This document shows positions 22,662 to 34,167 of a stretch of 64,000 nt of DNA, piece after piece. The DNA lies in assembly GCA_020746875.1 (NCBI GenBank), contig JAGTJL010000017.1, positions 1,302,001 to 1,366,000 on the forward strand, in the 5' to 3' direction. Positions within the stretch are counted from its first letter, which is position 1, and each line of letters opens with the position of its first letter. The notes under the pieces are model-generated. The model worked only from the letters and a program-made list of their open reading frames with translations, was not told the DNA's origin and searched no databases. Made by a program: the position numbers and the translations under genes. The stretch is from Rhexocercosporidium sp. MPI-PUGE-AT-0058 (taxonomy: Eukaryota > Ascomycota > Leotiomycetes > Helotiales).

Positions 22662-24257
22662 TTTGACGGTTGGGTGGGATGATTATTAATCTTGGGGGGA
22701 AGATTGATTGATTGAGTTGAGGTTGAGAGAAGAACAATTAAGTATAGTATACTAAAGAGTGAAAGTGATCCGAGGATGCAGAAACGAGTGTGATGAAGTG
22801 GTTGGCTTGAGGAGAGAGAGAGGGAGGGTGAAGAAGGGCGGCTCCTGGACTCTTATACCTGACGTGACATTGCACTCATTGCACTTCAGGAGAAGGCCGA
22901 CTTACTCACAGTCACAGCGGGTAAGTGAGCGAGTGAGTGCTCCGTCGGTTCGTTTGTTCGTTCGCTTGCCCACTTGCCGTTCCTGCAGAGTGCACACTAC
23001 CCTCGCGCACCCACACAACCACCAGTCAGGTCGCATCCGGACCACGATGGCCTGGCCAGTCACATTGCACGCGCTGCTGTCAGTCCCAGTAAACGCAGAG
23101 GAATCCCAGCTGCTTGTTGAGGTGGGCTGAAGCTAAAGGAAATTGACCCGATCGTATTTCGCTGGAAAGGGGGAAGGGGCCTGAGGGGAGGGGGGGGGGC
23201 GAGGGGGTTGAAGGGGAAAATGGCAACGGTGGTCAGCTAGGGCGTTCGCTTAGAGTGATCCCGCGCCCAGAGCGGTTAGTCAGGGGTAGAAGGATCGCCC
23301 ACGACTGGACAGGGCAGGGCAGGACCAGGGAAGCAGGAGGAGGGAAGGAGCCAAGCGCCAGGGGGAAAGGGGAGGGAGGAGGGCTGAGGGGCCTGCTGGT
23401 TGGGTGGATGGTGGATGGTGGATGGATGGGGCGAGAGAGAGACTACGGAGAAGAGAGACTGCAGCTGCAGCAGCACTACGGACTACAGGACGACTCCAAG
23501 AGGAGTGCAGCTGCAGCTCCATCTCCATCTCCAGCTCCAGCTGCTGTTTCCAAGACGCCCAGTCCGCAAAACCTGTGGGGAATTCTCGCTGGGGTCGAGA
23601 GACACATCTTCATTTCCCCCTGACGCCGTCTACTTACCACCCGACCATGCATTAAGTAAGAAAGTGCCTTCTACCAAGTAGCTGCTACCAATTGGCCACC
23701 ACCCATTCCCACCCAATCCCCCCTTTACCCTTAAGCATATTTCTCTAGCCCTGTGGCTCCCCGCTGCCGCCAACCAGAGGTCGTGATGGCGGGTCTCGGT
23801 GAGTGAAGTTTTTACGAGAATAGCCTTCGCTAACCATCATTGCCAAGAGTGCAATCTCGCACACATCGAATGAGAAGCGAAGAAAAGCGCGCAGAGACGC
23901 TTGCGGACTGCCTGATAATCAGGACCAGAACGCCTGAGAACGCCATCCAGACCGCTGAAATGCAAATCGCTCCGAGACAATGAAAACGTGGTGTCATGCC
24001 AGCGACACCCAGCGTCGCTCCTCGGCGCGCCTTGGAAAGCTTCGATGGGCATGCACCCAGCGGGTATAACTCCAGAGTAGAGTCCTGCTTTGGCAACGAA
24101 GCAACTCTTACCTCAAAAGGTCCAGACTCCCAGACATCCATCAAAAATCCGGACCCGAAAGGCCCGTCTTTTGATGTCTATGTTTGCAATGTTGGCTTTG
24201 TTGCTCATCTAACTCTTCTTCCATTGGAGATGTCTTTCTCTTCGACGCCTTGTTGCC
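22662..24257. other. Intergenic region, GC- and purine-rich, with microsatellites
   Basis: About 1.6 kb between the wall-protein gene (-) and an unknown gene (-). 22740-22850 holds the wall-gene leader with a GAGAGAGAGAGGGAGG run. 23160-23420 is strongly G-rich. A CAG/CTGCAGCTGCAG run sits at 23458-23550. Open frames over these runs (Ser/Leu/Gln repeats) are repeat artefacts. No family or RNA gene was seen. Confidence 0.5.
23458..23550. repeat. CTGCAG / CTCCAT microsatellite cluster
   Basis: CTGCAGCTGCAGCAGCAC at the left is followed by CTGCAGCTCCATCTCCATC-type triplet-based runs. They are low-complexity and partly self-complementary (CTGCAG palindromes). Confidence 0.7.
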
Positions 24258-24788
24258 CTAGCCCAAGTCAGCCCCGTCCAATATCTTCCCGCAATCTCGG
24301 CAACCTACCCCAGACCAAGTCACCCCATACCTACGGCTTTCCACTTGTCTCAACGTCACCTCGGAATCCTCAAAGTTCAGCACCGGGTCCAGCGAGTAGC
24401 CTAGCCGCCAGTATATGTTGATGACCTCGTGCTCACGGGTGGACCGCTCCTCGAACAGTGTCGCTGTGGCCTCGATGAACTCCTTTGTCAAGTCGGCATA
24501 CTCAGGTTCGACCGGTGCCCAGAATACAGCCTCCATGAAAGACATCTGAATCTTCTTTCCTTCTTCACCTTTTGCACTTTTCTTTTTTCTGTCTCGGTAG
24601 ACTTGATACCCCATGTCTTTCTCCGCAGCTAGGAAGGCTTGCCGCTTGGGTCGAAATCTGATGTCGGGCTTGAAGTCTGATCCCAAGCCGACGGCGTCCA
24701 GCCATGACTTTACGCGGTGCTTGTTGCTGTGCTTTCCGAGCTCTGCGCCCTGCCTCTGGATCTCGTCGAATCTTGATTCTTCGTTCAT
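24258..24788 (-). CDS. Hypothetical protein, single exon
   Basis: An uninterrupted frame of 176 residues from an ATG at 24788 (MNEESRFDEIQRQG). The open frame continues 25 codons upstream without an ATG start. The sequence is balanced and charged like a real protein: a basic block (VYRDRKKKSAKGEEGKK), then MSFMEAVFWAPVEPEYADL, an acidic helix KEFIEATATLFEERS, and INIYWRLGYSLDPVLNFED. One CxxC sits near the end (GCRDCGK). I recognise no family. There is no signal peptide or membrane helix. An intron near the 3' end cannot be ruled out because the last residues (KILDGADLG) look less protein-like. Confidence 0.55.
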   Translation of the reverse strand: MNEESRFDEIQRQGAELGKHSNKHRVKSWLDAVGLGSDFKPDIRFRPKRQAFLAAEKDMGYQVYRDRKKKSAKGEEGKKIQMSFMEAVFWAPVEPEYADLTKEFIEATATLFEERSTREHEVINIYWRLGYSLDPVLNFEDSEVTLRQVESRRYGVTWSGVGCRDCGKILDGADLG

Positions 24789-26840
24789 GGTGGAATGATT
24801 GATCGTTCGGTTGCTTGGAATCCTTAGAGGTCGGAGGTAAGTTGCTGTTGATAAAGGTCTCAAAGCAAGAGAAAAGCTCGAGGTGGCAATCGGTCTACCT
24901 CAAGAGGCGCAAGTGAATGAACAGGTGAAGCGAAAGGTGAGCGAATGGAACGTGAGCCAGGTTGCGGGAGCACTGTCTCTGAGAAATGGGAAATGATATG
25001 AGGTTCTCTGTGGACTGTAAAGCTGCGCTGAGAGCACCTGTTGGCACGTTGTCGCAAAATACTGAAGGTAAATGGGGTAAGAGGTAGGTGGTGGTGTTGC
25101 TCCTTCTGTTATTGCTTCGTTGTGGTTATTGTTTACCGTGCTCCTGCTTAATTGGGAGGTTGAAGGATACTTCAAGCGACCGCTTCTTCAATCGTTCTCG
25201 TCGCAAATTAGATGATCAACAACATTTGAATTGGCAAAGCGAAGCGATTGGAGATACTAGAAGTCTTGTTCTCTGAGTTGTCAGCCTCTAACCACCTATA
25301 CAGAATTTCAAATTCACTGGACCACCTCGAATCGATTCCCATGCAGTCCCCCAACGAGGGCAATGGACGATGCATTTATGACGCTAGAGGCTGGCTTCTC
25401 TTTGGGTATATCCACGGAGGAGATGTTGATGCATGCAGGTCGCGATGCTGATGGTGACGGTCTCGCTTGGAGAGAGTGTTGAACTGAAGGGGATATTCTT
25501 GTCGAGTTCACCTTTCGTGTGTCTGGTCTAAGTGGGAGGCAAATGACTGGGGGACAAAACCCTTGGATGCCCCCAAAACGCGGTCAATGAACCTTTGCTA
25601 AGCATCTAGGTCGGGCATTCTACTCTTTCTGATACAGACAGGAAGTTACAAACCTCAGCTTGGCTCATTTGAATCACCAATCTCTATCTACTCGGGCGAC
25701 TCAACCTTGGCGGTCATCTCTTCCATCCATCACGCCATACCTGGCTTCTCCATGTTACCACTCTTCCGAGCAGTCTTGAAACACAACTTCCGTCAAACTA
25801 CGCGAATGTGTCGAGCGATCAATATGAGAGCTACCCATCCCGAATGAAACATGCAGGAAGAAAGAAAGCCAACTTCACGCAGTCTACTGGGACGAGCCGT
25901 GAACGTCGCCGTCAAATAGCCGGAAGGGATTCGTGCAAGACATTTCAAGCTCGGCGAGATGTTCGGCACCGTAATGTCGCAAGAGGCTTGGTCGAGACTG
26001 AAGGGTGCTTACGAGTTGATGAGAAAGGCCATGGCGATGTCATTCAATATTGAAGATCCATTGAGGATGGGGATGCTACTAAAGAGGTTATACAGATGAG
26101 ATGATGTCTAGGAGCGGTTGTGCACCCATGCTGGTAGCTGTAAGTGCATTGACATTTGTCCTGTGCTTTGGCAGGGACCTGTTTATCACAGATGGCCATA
26201 TAATCTCGTGCATGTTCTACTCCGTACCGGCTACTTGAATTTCCCATCTCATACACCAGCGCTGCATCACTCAGAGCGTAATGCAAAGGGCTAGATCATA
26301 GTCAAAACTCAACATGCTTGGTGATAATGAGTCTTGATCGTCAGTATTTGGCAAGTGTTGGAGTAATTTGCCCAAACTCCGCTCCTGCTTGGCAGTGTTC
26401 TTGCGACGTGATAATTTGAAGTCAACCACATCAACTCAATTGATCACTTATCATCTCTTATTACATCACATACCTATAGGCTACTGGTATAGTCTAGTTG
26501 AGTTAGGTTGAACTTGGATGAGAGAAGTATTAATGGAGACTTCGCGTGGTCAGGAATTTTCAATTTGGCTGGGGTGACCCCTGAATGTCTCGCTAAATTA
26601 CCCCGCATTTTGTCCCTTTTGTTTACTTACTAACGTCCTCGAAGCCAAGTGAGCAGGAACGAATTGCAGTGAGTAGTGCACATTGTCCGCCCCATTCAAG
26701 CGAGTGAAGCATGTGGAATGTATGATGGTAACAGAATAAAGTACGACAAGTATCTAATTCATTTCTTGAAAATCAATAGAAATAGTCGATTTTGAGGAAG
26801 GATATTATTGGCAAGACATTAATACATTTCTTTCGGGCAA
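24789..26840. other. Intergenic region
   Basis: About 2 kb. Short frames on both strands only. The part from 26300 on becomes AT-richer. I see no family, repeat or RNA gene. It marks the left edge of the MYND array. Confidence 0.5.
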
Positions 26841-27736
26841 CTAGTAGTCTCCTATTGCCAAAACCTCGTCAACGCTATCGAGAAGTTCCATTTTCCTCCT
26901 GCAGAATTCCTCGCCATATAAACAAAGCATCTCCCCGAGCCTCACCTCCCACCGCCTTTCCCACAGCCGAAGCGCGTAGAAGATCCCCTCGGCACAACCT
27001 CTCTTCCACTCAACCCTCCCCGGGACATCTCGAACCAGGGAGAAACAATGTTTAGCCACACCCAGCGATTCCTCCCTCTTCAGCTCCAATACCCTCTCCT
27101 CTACATACTCCTCAAACAGCACCAAGGGATTGTAGTACCCGTATTGCGCACTACTGAGATCGAGAGCGTAGCTCCGTTCGGGAACGGTATCGAGAAGAGT
27201 GATCTTGAAGAACTCATGCACTGGATCCCTGAGATCCCTCTCCCCCGTCACAGAAACCCTGATGAACTTCCTATGCGGCTCCTTCATCTTCGCGAGAGTT
27301 ACTGTGACCCGGCAATTGATCTCTGTAATACCTCAGTCAGCCAGTCAGTTAGTCAGTCAGTTCACCTTCATATCATATCTCAATTTATCTCCAAAGAGTA
27401 TTCCATGCAGGGAGATCTCTCACCCGCAACACCATACATAAGCATATCCCCCATCAAAGCCACGGCCTGCGTGCAGCCAAACCTCACTAGTAGACTCTTC
27501 TCGTCGTTCTCGCCATCGCACATCCCCAGCAGCTCTGCGGTCGAGAGATAGTCCTCGCCGATAGCGTCATACGTGTACATGATGCCGTCTAGGTACTCGA
27601 TCTTCTTCAGGCCTGCGTCGTACGTCTTCAGCCGGAACTTGTAGAAGATCGCTTGGACGATGTCGGCTAGTCGAGTGAGTTTAGTGTGTGGTGTCATTGG
27701 GGCTTCGTTGGGGGCTTGGAAGGGTGCTTGCTCCAT
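26841..27736 (-). CDS. MYND-array paralogue A, zinc finger absent
   Basis: This is the first (leftmost) copy of a family that repeats six times to 36.4 kb. Exon 1 starts at 27736 (MEQAPFQAPNEAP) and carries the family middle region, TRLADIVQAIFYKFRLKTYD. This aligns with the TADVLQEIFYIYREHVFD of the complete copy. LLVRFGCTQAVALMGDMLMYG then matches the VHLTCSDAIAWMHDLVKYLL block. A canonical intron of about 110 nt ends before EINCRVTVTLAKMKEP. Exon 2 has the second family block, YALDLSSAQYGYYNPLVLFEEY. No Cys-rich MYND finger precedes the middle region, so this copy starts where the finger normally ends. The frame is otherwise clean to the stop at 26841. It may be a functional finger-less version or a truncated copy. 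The intron contains a run of GACTGACTAACTGACT-like repeats. Confidence 0.7.
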
Positions 27737-27806
27737 CTTGGGGATTTGAGGTGGGTGTTGTGTAGATGGGTGATGTGCTGGCTGAAGCCGAACGGAGCGC
27801 TGGGCT

Positions 27807-28276
27807 TTAGATCATGTATACGAGCTTGGAGGTGGCGAGGTTACTATCGCTTCTTTCAGACACATAGTGGGAGACATTCTCCAGCTTTGTGTAGAATGGT
27901 CGAGATTCTGCGAGGTATTGCTTGTATCTCCTGTCAGGAAATTGATTGAATACGTATACAAATGTATTCGTGGAGACGCAGGTACTTCGAAAAGCACCAT
28001 CTTTCCCATCCTCGCGGTATTCCAGCTTTTCCCAAAACCGATGAAAGGTGATCTTGCGAAACCGGTAGAAAATTGCCTGTGGGAAATCGCCCGCTCAATG
28101 AAGCTGAGCTCTTCTCCATGCTGGGATACAGATGGCTTGTTTTCGTGCTATTGGGGCGCCTAGCAGTGATGATCGCAGTAGTAGGTCTTGACAGTGTTTT
28201 GGACGAGAGATATCGAGAAGTCTCTGCATTCACTGAAGAATTTGGATGCTGGTTTTTGACTGACACTAAGCGCAGA
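27807..28276 (-). pseudogene. MYND-array paralogue B, decayed
   Basis: Reading the minus strand, fragments line up with the family in order. First comes a Cys-poor version of the finger start. Then SECRDFSISLVQNTVKTYYC (compare CTGCKDSPVLRSGEVPVFYC of copy F) and DHHC, a TAG, APQ, another TAG and HENK. After a frame change and a TGA, the middle block AGDFPQAIFYRFRKITFHRF follows (compare RAGDCLQEIFFMYRAKVFD of copy E). The frame then stays open through FVYVFNQFPDRRYKQYLAE to a TAA at 27807. At least three in-frame stops, one frame change and loss of the whole second domain make it a pseudogene. Its end abuts copy A. It is hard to see because no single frame is long. Confidence 0.65.
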
Positions 28277-28830
28277 GATTCAGTTGGGTTGAGATGGTGA
28301 CGTGCCCTGAGTGCCGATACCCACAAATCCAGCCCATGGGCGTTTTCTCTTTGGTGATGAAACGTGCCGGATGTTCCTAGAATCTGTCTGTTAGGTTTCA
28401 AGTATGACATCAATGTCCCTGCTGGAATCACTCATTTACAGTGTAGTATGACTGGTGGTGGCGAGTTGGCCGACGAAAGTTCCAGAAAAAATAAGTATGA
28501 GATCTTTAGACTTCTTTCATGACACTCTATTGTATTCGCTATCGATATTCTCAGAAGTGAATTGTGGGACAAGTCTTTGAATGAAACCAAATCACCAGTG
28601 AGCACTACACTTCATTCCCATCGAACTGCAAAAAGAGGTGAAACACCGGAGTAGCTACCAGGATACCACCAGAGTTGTCTCTTTTCTTCTCCCATTGTCC
28701 ACCAGTACCCATGGCCTTGCTTGCAGCAAATCCATTGTCCGCGTTTCTAGTCCCTGTCTGGAACGCTCCAAGGAATCAAATTTTTTCTTCAGCTCCATGT
28801 CAAAAAGAATGGACAAGATCATCCCTTATT

Positions 28831-29860
28831 TCAAACTCCCTGTTGGGAAGCTCCAGCAGAGCCGCGAGAGACATGCGGTCTGCTCTGATCTGCCTTCGCT
28901 AAGTCATGTCCTCCTGTAATAATACTTTGCTCGACTTCTGTCTTGTGCCTTTCTGCCGTCGCTCTCATCCACTCGTGAAATCCATCCAAATTGCCTACAA
29001 TCAAGTCCACTAATAGCTTCTCCTTCTTGTACTCTGGGAAAGGGAGAGTCAAAATGAAGCGACTGACATGTTGCATTGCTTGTCCCAGCTCTTTGTGCGG
29101 CATTGTAACTCTTTGGAAGACTCTACATTAGGGCAGACGATGATTTCACAGGCCTTGCTGTAAGTAACATGAGACGGTCTCTGGTGCCACCGAAGCATTC
29201 GATTTGATGTTGGGTATCGAAGCTCACAACTCGTGATTGTACGTATTTCTTCAAAGGACCAACGGGCTCGAAATATCCGTACTGGGCTCCGGTAAGATCC
29301 ATTGCGTACTGCTCTCCTCCCTTCAAGAGCTTGATGATGAGAAAGTCTTGCTTGACGTTGTTGTTCTGCACACTGCCATCGTGCTTCACGCCGATAATTC
29401 CCAGCTTCTTGTTCTTAAGAGCACATCTGACTTCGGCAATATTGACTGCAATACCTATCTATCATCAGCATGACGTTGTGGACTTCGGGGTTCTGGGCAA
29501 TTCATGGCTGGGTGCTGTGCGGGTGACTGTGGATCTGATACAGTCTCACTGAACCGCAACCAACTTACCAGCTAGGATGTACTTGAGGACGTCATGAAGC
29601 CAAGCACTAGCATCCTCGCAGCTCAAATGAGCTAATATAAACCTTGTAATCCGTAGTCTGAAACAACTTGTTGGGAAAAGGAACCAGGTAATCCTCTTTC
29701 TGGCACGCGGAGCTGCAATAGTAAATGGCCTTGGCGTCACCATTGATGGCTGGGCATTGTTGCATCCAGTATAAGCACGCTCGGGACCTTTACCACAGTG
29801 GGCACATGCTAGAGAGGAAGTTGTAGACGCTGTGACAATGGGATCTGGAGTGTTGAGGGA
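28831..29860 (-). pseudogene. MYND-array paralogue C, decayed
   Basis: The finger start reads LACAHCGKGPERAYTGC. After a one-base frame change come PAINGDAKAIYYCSSACQKED, then directly YLVPFPNKLFQTTDYK. The usual W..H..C end of the finger and about 80 following residues are missing, an internal deletion. A further frame change leads to AHLSCEDASAWLHDVLKYIL and the intron. The second domain is well preserved: FLIIKLLKGGEQYAMDLTGA then QYGYFEPVGPLKKYVQSRV. A stop and frame change near 29120 separate it from a C-terminal piece (RFILTLPFPEYKKEKLLVDL). The start codon position reads ATT instead of ATG by comparison with copy F. Parts are clearly homologous to copies D-F; the gene cannot be read as one protein. 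Confidence 0.65.
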
Positions 29861-30644
29861 GGTCCTGGAGTTTCGTGAGGAATCAGTTTGCAAGCCTCCT
29901 ATACTAACAGCTCCAAAAAGGGCGGAGGGCAGAACATACCTTGGGGGTAACAAGAGCAGCAGCTTCTGACAGGTAGTAGGATGTACGAGAGACTCACTCA
30001 GATCGTGATTGGGAGCCGATAAAGTAAAGGAGATAGAAGCCTGTACGGCTTAACCACCAAGCTCTAGGCCTCAGCTCTGTCGTTAGTAGTATCTTGCCGG
30101 GCCAGAAACTCCAGAGGTCCTGGCGTGAAATACCCTTTCGTAAATCAGAGATCAGCTCAGGACTTCATCTGCCATTGCTGCATCATTGGGATGCGCTCTC
30201 TTGTCCTGGTGGTGAATTTTTTCAATTGATGCTGCTCAGGAGTGGTGCAGAAATTTCTGGGAGTAGAAAGACAACGATAGCAACAACACAGGATGAACGT
30301 CAATGTCAATATATTTATTGCAAGCTACAGCAAAGTATGCACGCATCAACGTCAGCCTGGAAGTTGTTGTCTTGAAAATGATCCTGCAGGCATTTGTGAG
30401 AGGCTATGAGTGCGAATAAAACACGTTGGAGTTACAGGTGACTAGGCACAGACTAAATCTCAAATTCATGTTGCGGTTGAAAGAGCCCTGAGACAGATAT
30501 TTGCTTTCATTTTATAGTCGCTCAATACGACACAAACGAAACATCAGCATCTGATAGCTTGTGCTGGACACCAAACAGCCCAGAATCTTGCCACTATCCC
30601 CGCCAAGTCCAGCAAGTCCAAACATTTGTACTGACAAATCCAAC
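29861..30644. other. Intergenic spacer within the MYND array
   Basis: About 0.8 kb between copies C and D. I found no block of the family here and no other gene. Confidence 0.5.
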
Positions 30645-31779
30645 CTAATCTGCCTTATTCTCGAGACCTGACACAAGATCTGGCTTGTCATCATCCGAGT
30701 CATCCTCCATCTCAGCTACTCTCTCCTTTTCCTTCCGGATGATGGTTTTGGTGCAAGCTTCCACAATCGACTTTGCCAACTCCCGCTTCTGGCTCTCGAC
30801 TTCGGCTGGAGGAAGTCTCAGTAGATACTTCCAGCTGGTCTTTTCCTTGGCCTCCCATGAACGTAAAGCAACTCTGAGGTCGTCGAGAAGGGTGATTGAG
30901 GTGTATAGGCTATCGGTGTATTGGACTATAGACGTGTTTTCCTTCTCATCGATAACCATCGCGAACTCCCTCCAAAAGCCAAAGAATGTCTGACCATCAG
31001 CGCTCATGGATACTGGAATCTGTTCCTCAAGATATTGCGACCATGGTGTCACAACTTTGCTCTTGCCAAGCGCATGTCCATAGAAGTCCAATACGAAGTG
31101 CTCGCTACCGTTGTCCATCTCAACTTTCAGAACAATATGCGTAAGGCTGACCGACTTTGTCGAATTGCCAGCTGTAACACCAAGTGATGAGCTCCAGTGG
31201 GAACGACTCGTCTCGGTCCGGAGTTGGGTGACTTTGGAGGTGATACCACGACCTGATAAGTTAGTCATGTTGTAGAAGTCATTGCGAGTAACATCATCAT
31301 ATTGCAAGAGGAAGGGGATGCTTACGAATGAGAACACTCTTTACCAAGCAATTAGCCCACAAGCCAGCTGAGAGAGCGCTCCAATAGAGCTTTAGCTCCT
31401 CAAGGTTAATCTCAGCTGCAGTTGTACCCGTAGGAAGCCTCACCATATGGACGGTATCAACAACTGCGATGTCCTCTTTCTTCTTGGAGATCACCCATGC
31501 TTTGCCGACTAACCTGATGGTCGTGTCGGCCAACATCTTGTCGCGTACCTGACAGAATACTTCATGAAAGATAGACGCAACTTTGAATAAGCTGTTCCGA
31601 GTTTGGATGAAGATACGCAATTTATTGTGATTCTCCAAGTCCTTCTTCTGACAATTGGTGGTGCAGTACCAGGTGGGCATGGTGTCAAGGTCCATGGCCT
31701 CGGTACATGCGGAGCATACCAAAGATGCCTTTCCACCGCAGCAGGCGCATTTCCGACCAAGAGGGGTTGTTGAAGACAT
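30645..31779 (-). CDS. MYND-array paralogue D, divergent, incomplete finger
   Basis: A two-exon gene of about 350 residues from ATG 31779 (MSSTTPLGRKC). The finger reads CACCGGKASLVCSACTEA, TWYCTTNCQKKD and LENHNKLRIF. The usual Trp before the His is Leu and the final Cys is missing, so one zinc site is probably broken. The middle region (LFKVASIFHEVFCQVRDKML) matches the family. An intron of about 73 nt near 31256-31328 joins SVLIR to RGITSKVTQL. The second domain has HFVLDFYGHALGKSKVVTPW in place of the LDLTGAQFGYY block, the most divergent of the six. The C-terminus is acidic (EMEDDSDDDKPDLV). The frame is open throughout, so it could be expressed, with changed zinc binding. Confidence 0.7.
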
Positions 31780-32865
31780 GACCAGGGCTGGGAGGTGGAT
31801 CTGGAATTGAATTTGAAGTTGAGGTCGAACTCGAACCTGCGAAAATAAGATTGGATTGACGACTACAATAATAAATCTACTACACGCGCGTGTGGAGAGG
31901 GGACGTGGACTCACAACTGTGTAACCGTTGACCTTAAGAAGGGCTGTTGGCGTACGTCGAGAAGAATTTGCTGATCGAAGTCGTTGCTGTAGAAAATGGA
32001 GGAGGTTGAAGAAGCTTCGAGGATTCTATCACCTCGAGCTGTGGGAGGTAGGATTGGTGCTCGAGTGCACGCGCCAGAGCCACCTCGCTTAAATTGTGGA
32101 ACCAAAACATTCACCTGACGCGAGCCTTGATGGCATCAGGCTACAAAGAGAGTTTCCTTTAAGCTTTCAGGTCACAAGTATGCACTATGTTACGGAGATG
32201 ATAGAAATTCACCCTGAGGTTCTTTTCGTGAAATGAAGTCGCGAGCATGCTTCTTGTGAACTGAGGCTGCCTGGCTAGGCGTCCAAGGTAAAGAATAGTT
32301 TTTGCTTTCTCTCCTGCATCCAGGAATCAGAGTCTGTCTAATGTCTCAAAATTTCTTTAAGACCGTTGTTATAGAGCCACATTTAAATACGAGTGGTTTT
32401 TAAATATATATTTAAATGAGTTTGAGCAGGAAACTGAACTCATTTAGTATGAGAAAATAAATGTACCAGAGTTGAATTGCAACATCTAGCTTTATATATG
32501 GGCACAGATTGAATCTAGGGGTATTAATAAGGTGATTAGGTGACTTCTTCTATTGCTAGGTTTGCGTGTGCTACCTCAGTAAGTTCACTGGAAGCGCCAT
32601 CACTAACAAAGTGGTGCTGCCTGCTTGACAATTTATGGCCTTTGTTATTCAAAGTACATCTTATCTTTAATAGCTTCAATCACGCTAATCAAAAGAAACT
32701 GTTTCATTTCAAGAGCACAAATAGCCATGTCTCTGCAATCTAAGTACACGTGTAGGCCTGACAGTCTGCTGCATCAATGACTGCGGAGATCTCTCCAAGC
32801 AACCAAACACAATCCTACAGGTGCAGTCTCCAATCCTCGCGAGGGAAAAAGTTTGTAACAAGTCC
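31780..32865. other. Intergenic spacer within the MYND array, AT-rich
   Basis: About 1.1 kb between copies D and E. The stretch 32380-32520 is AT-rich, with TTTAAATATATATTTAAAT palindromic sequence at about 32398. No gene was recognised. Confidence 0.5.
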
Positions 32866-34167
32866 TTAGATACTACGAGCTCTAGGATCCAAATCTAGGA
32901 CATCCTCCTTAGATATCTTGTCCAAGCGCTTCTGAATTCCGTATGCCAGGTAGTGTATCAAACCCTCCTTCCTATTCTCAAAAACCTCTGGGGAAGCCTG
33001 CAACATCTTTGAGATGCGAGTGCCATATTCCTTCTCCCATTGAACTGCGCCGCTAATCAGCTTTTCCGAAGTCTTTAAGTTGACCCGAGTTAAAGCACCT
33101 CGTCGAGTTCTCTCGTGGTGGAGGTACTCAACACTGTGGCGGATGGTTTCGTGATTGCTGAAGGCAAGGGGCCGTGCATTTGCATAACCGCGGGCTTTGT
33201 ATTCTTCGAATCTGGTAATGGTGTCGTAGAATCCATATTGTGCTCCGCAAAGGTCGAGGGCAAAGGTACCAGCGGCGTCCTTGAGGGTGATGGCGAGAAT
33301 GAAGTGCTCAGGAATGGCGAGATCAAGCTGTTTGTTACAATCGACCGAAACAACAGATCTCTTGCCATGAACTGGGGTGACTCTTTGTTCACTGATAGCA
33401 AACGCGACATCTGCAACGTTCTGACTTAGCAAATGATCCTCAGTTAGCAAAGAGCGATGCCTACCTGCAAGGAAGTAGTCAATTAGATCATGCATCCACA
33501 CAAGTGATTAAGCACTGGCTGAGTGAACCAGGATTGCTCTTTTGTCTTCGTTTCGATTGTCTTCATCATCCTGATCCTCCTCTCCAAAAAATTTGCATGG
33601 AAGCTTGTGAAGATACTGAAGATCGTTTGTGGGAAGTGCAAATCTACCTTCACGGATGACCAGTCTGATTTGTCTCCCTGCCTCGGTCTTGTCGATCTTG
33701 GCTACTAATCTATCAAAGACCTTGGCACGATACATGAAGAAGATCTCTTGAAGACAGTCGCCAGCTCGATAGAAAGTGCGGAGTGTGTTCAGTGACTTGC
33801 ACATCTGGACATGTCGTGGTCTGTCCAAGTCCTGGCATTCTTTGCTACAGTAGTAGGTGCTCTCGTGGCCTAGAACATCATAGCAGCCGGCGCATATACC
33901 CACAGCAGGCTTTCCGCAGAGGCAGAATGCAACAACAGCGGTGGTGTAAACAGAGATAGGAGAGTTGCTGAAGGAGGTTTGAGATGTTTCGGGGCGGGAG
34001 TTGTCCTCAGTTGTGGTTATTGCGATGCTGGGGACTGCTGAGACTGGTCTTGTGGGGCTCGTATTGGCGGAGTAGAAGACATCGTTTGGGGAATCTTGTA
34101 AACAACAAAAAATCAGCACCTAGTAATCATGCGAATGATCCAAAGAATGCCTACCTTCAGAATCCAT
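32866..34167 (-). pseudogene. MYND-array paralogue E, full length but with one in-frame stop
   Basis: Exon 1 is short (MDSE, ATG at 34167), with a 59-nt intron. Exon 2 has the finger CLCGKPAVGICAGC, STYYCSKECQDLDRPRHVQM and a final Cys. The middle block is TFYRAGDCLQEIFFMYRAKV. Then RAILVHSASA is followed by a TAA at 33508-33510. The same frame continues at once with SLVWMHDLIDYFLAG, the exact place and spacing of the family's SDAIAWMHDLVKYLL. A 54-nt canonical intron (branch GCTAAC) then leads to the second domain (FALDLCGAQYGFYDTITRFE), which runs clean to 32866. So one codon is the only visible defect. A very recent nonsense mutation, a sequencing error or programmed readthrough are the options. 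Confidence 0.7.

Noticed and set aside
23255..23623. Overlapping plus- and minus-strand frames of 80-120 codons
   Set aside because: They come from G-rich and CTGCAG/CTCCAT repeats; composition is that of the repeats and both strands are open for the same reason.
27934..28431. 165-codon minus-strand frame starting at 28431 as a gene
   Set aside because: The family-like residues are in the other two frames; this frame has no match to the MYND family and is a shadow of pseudogene B.
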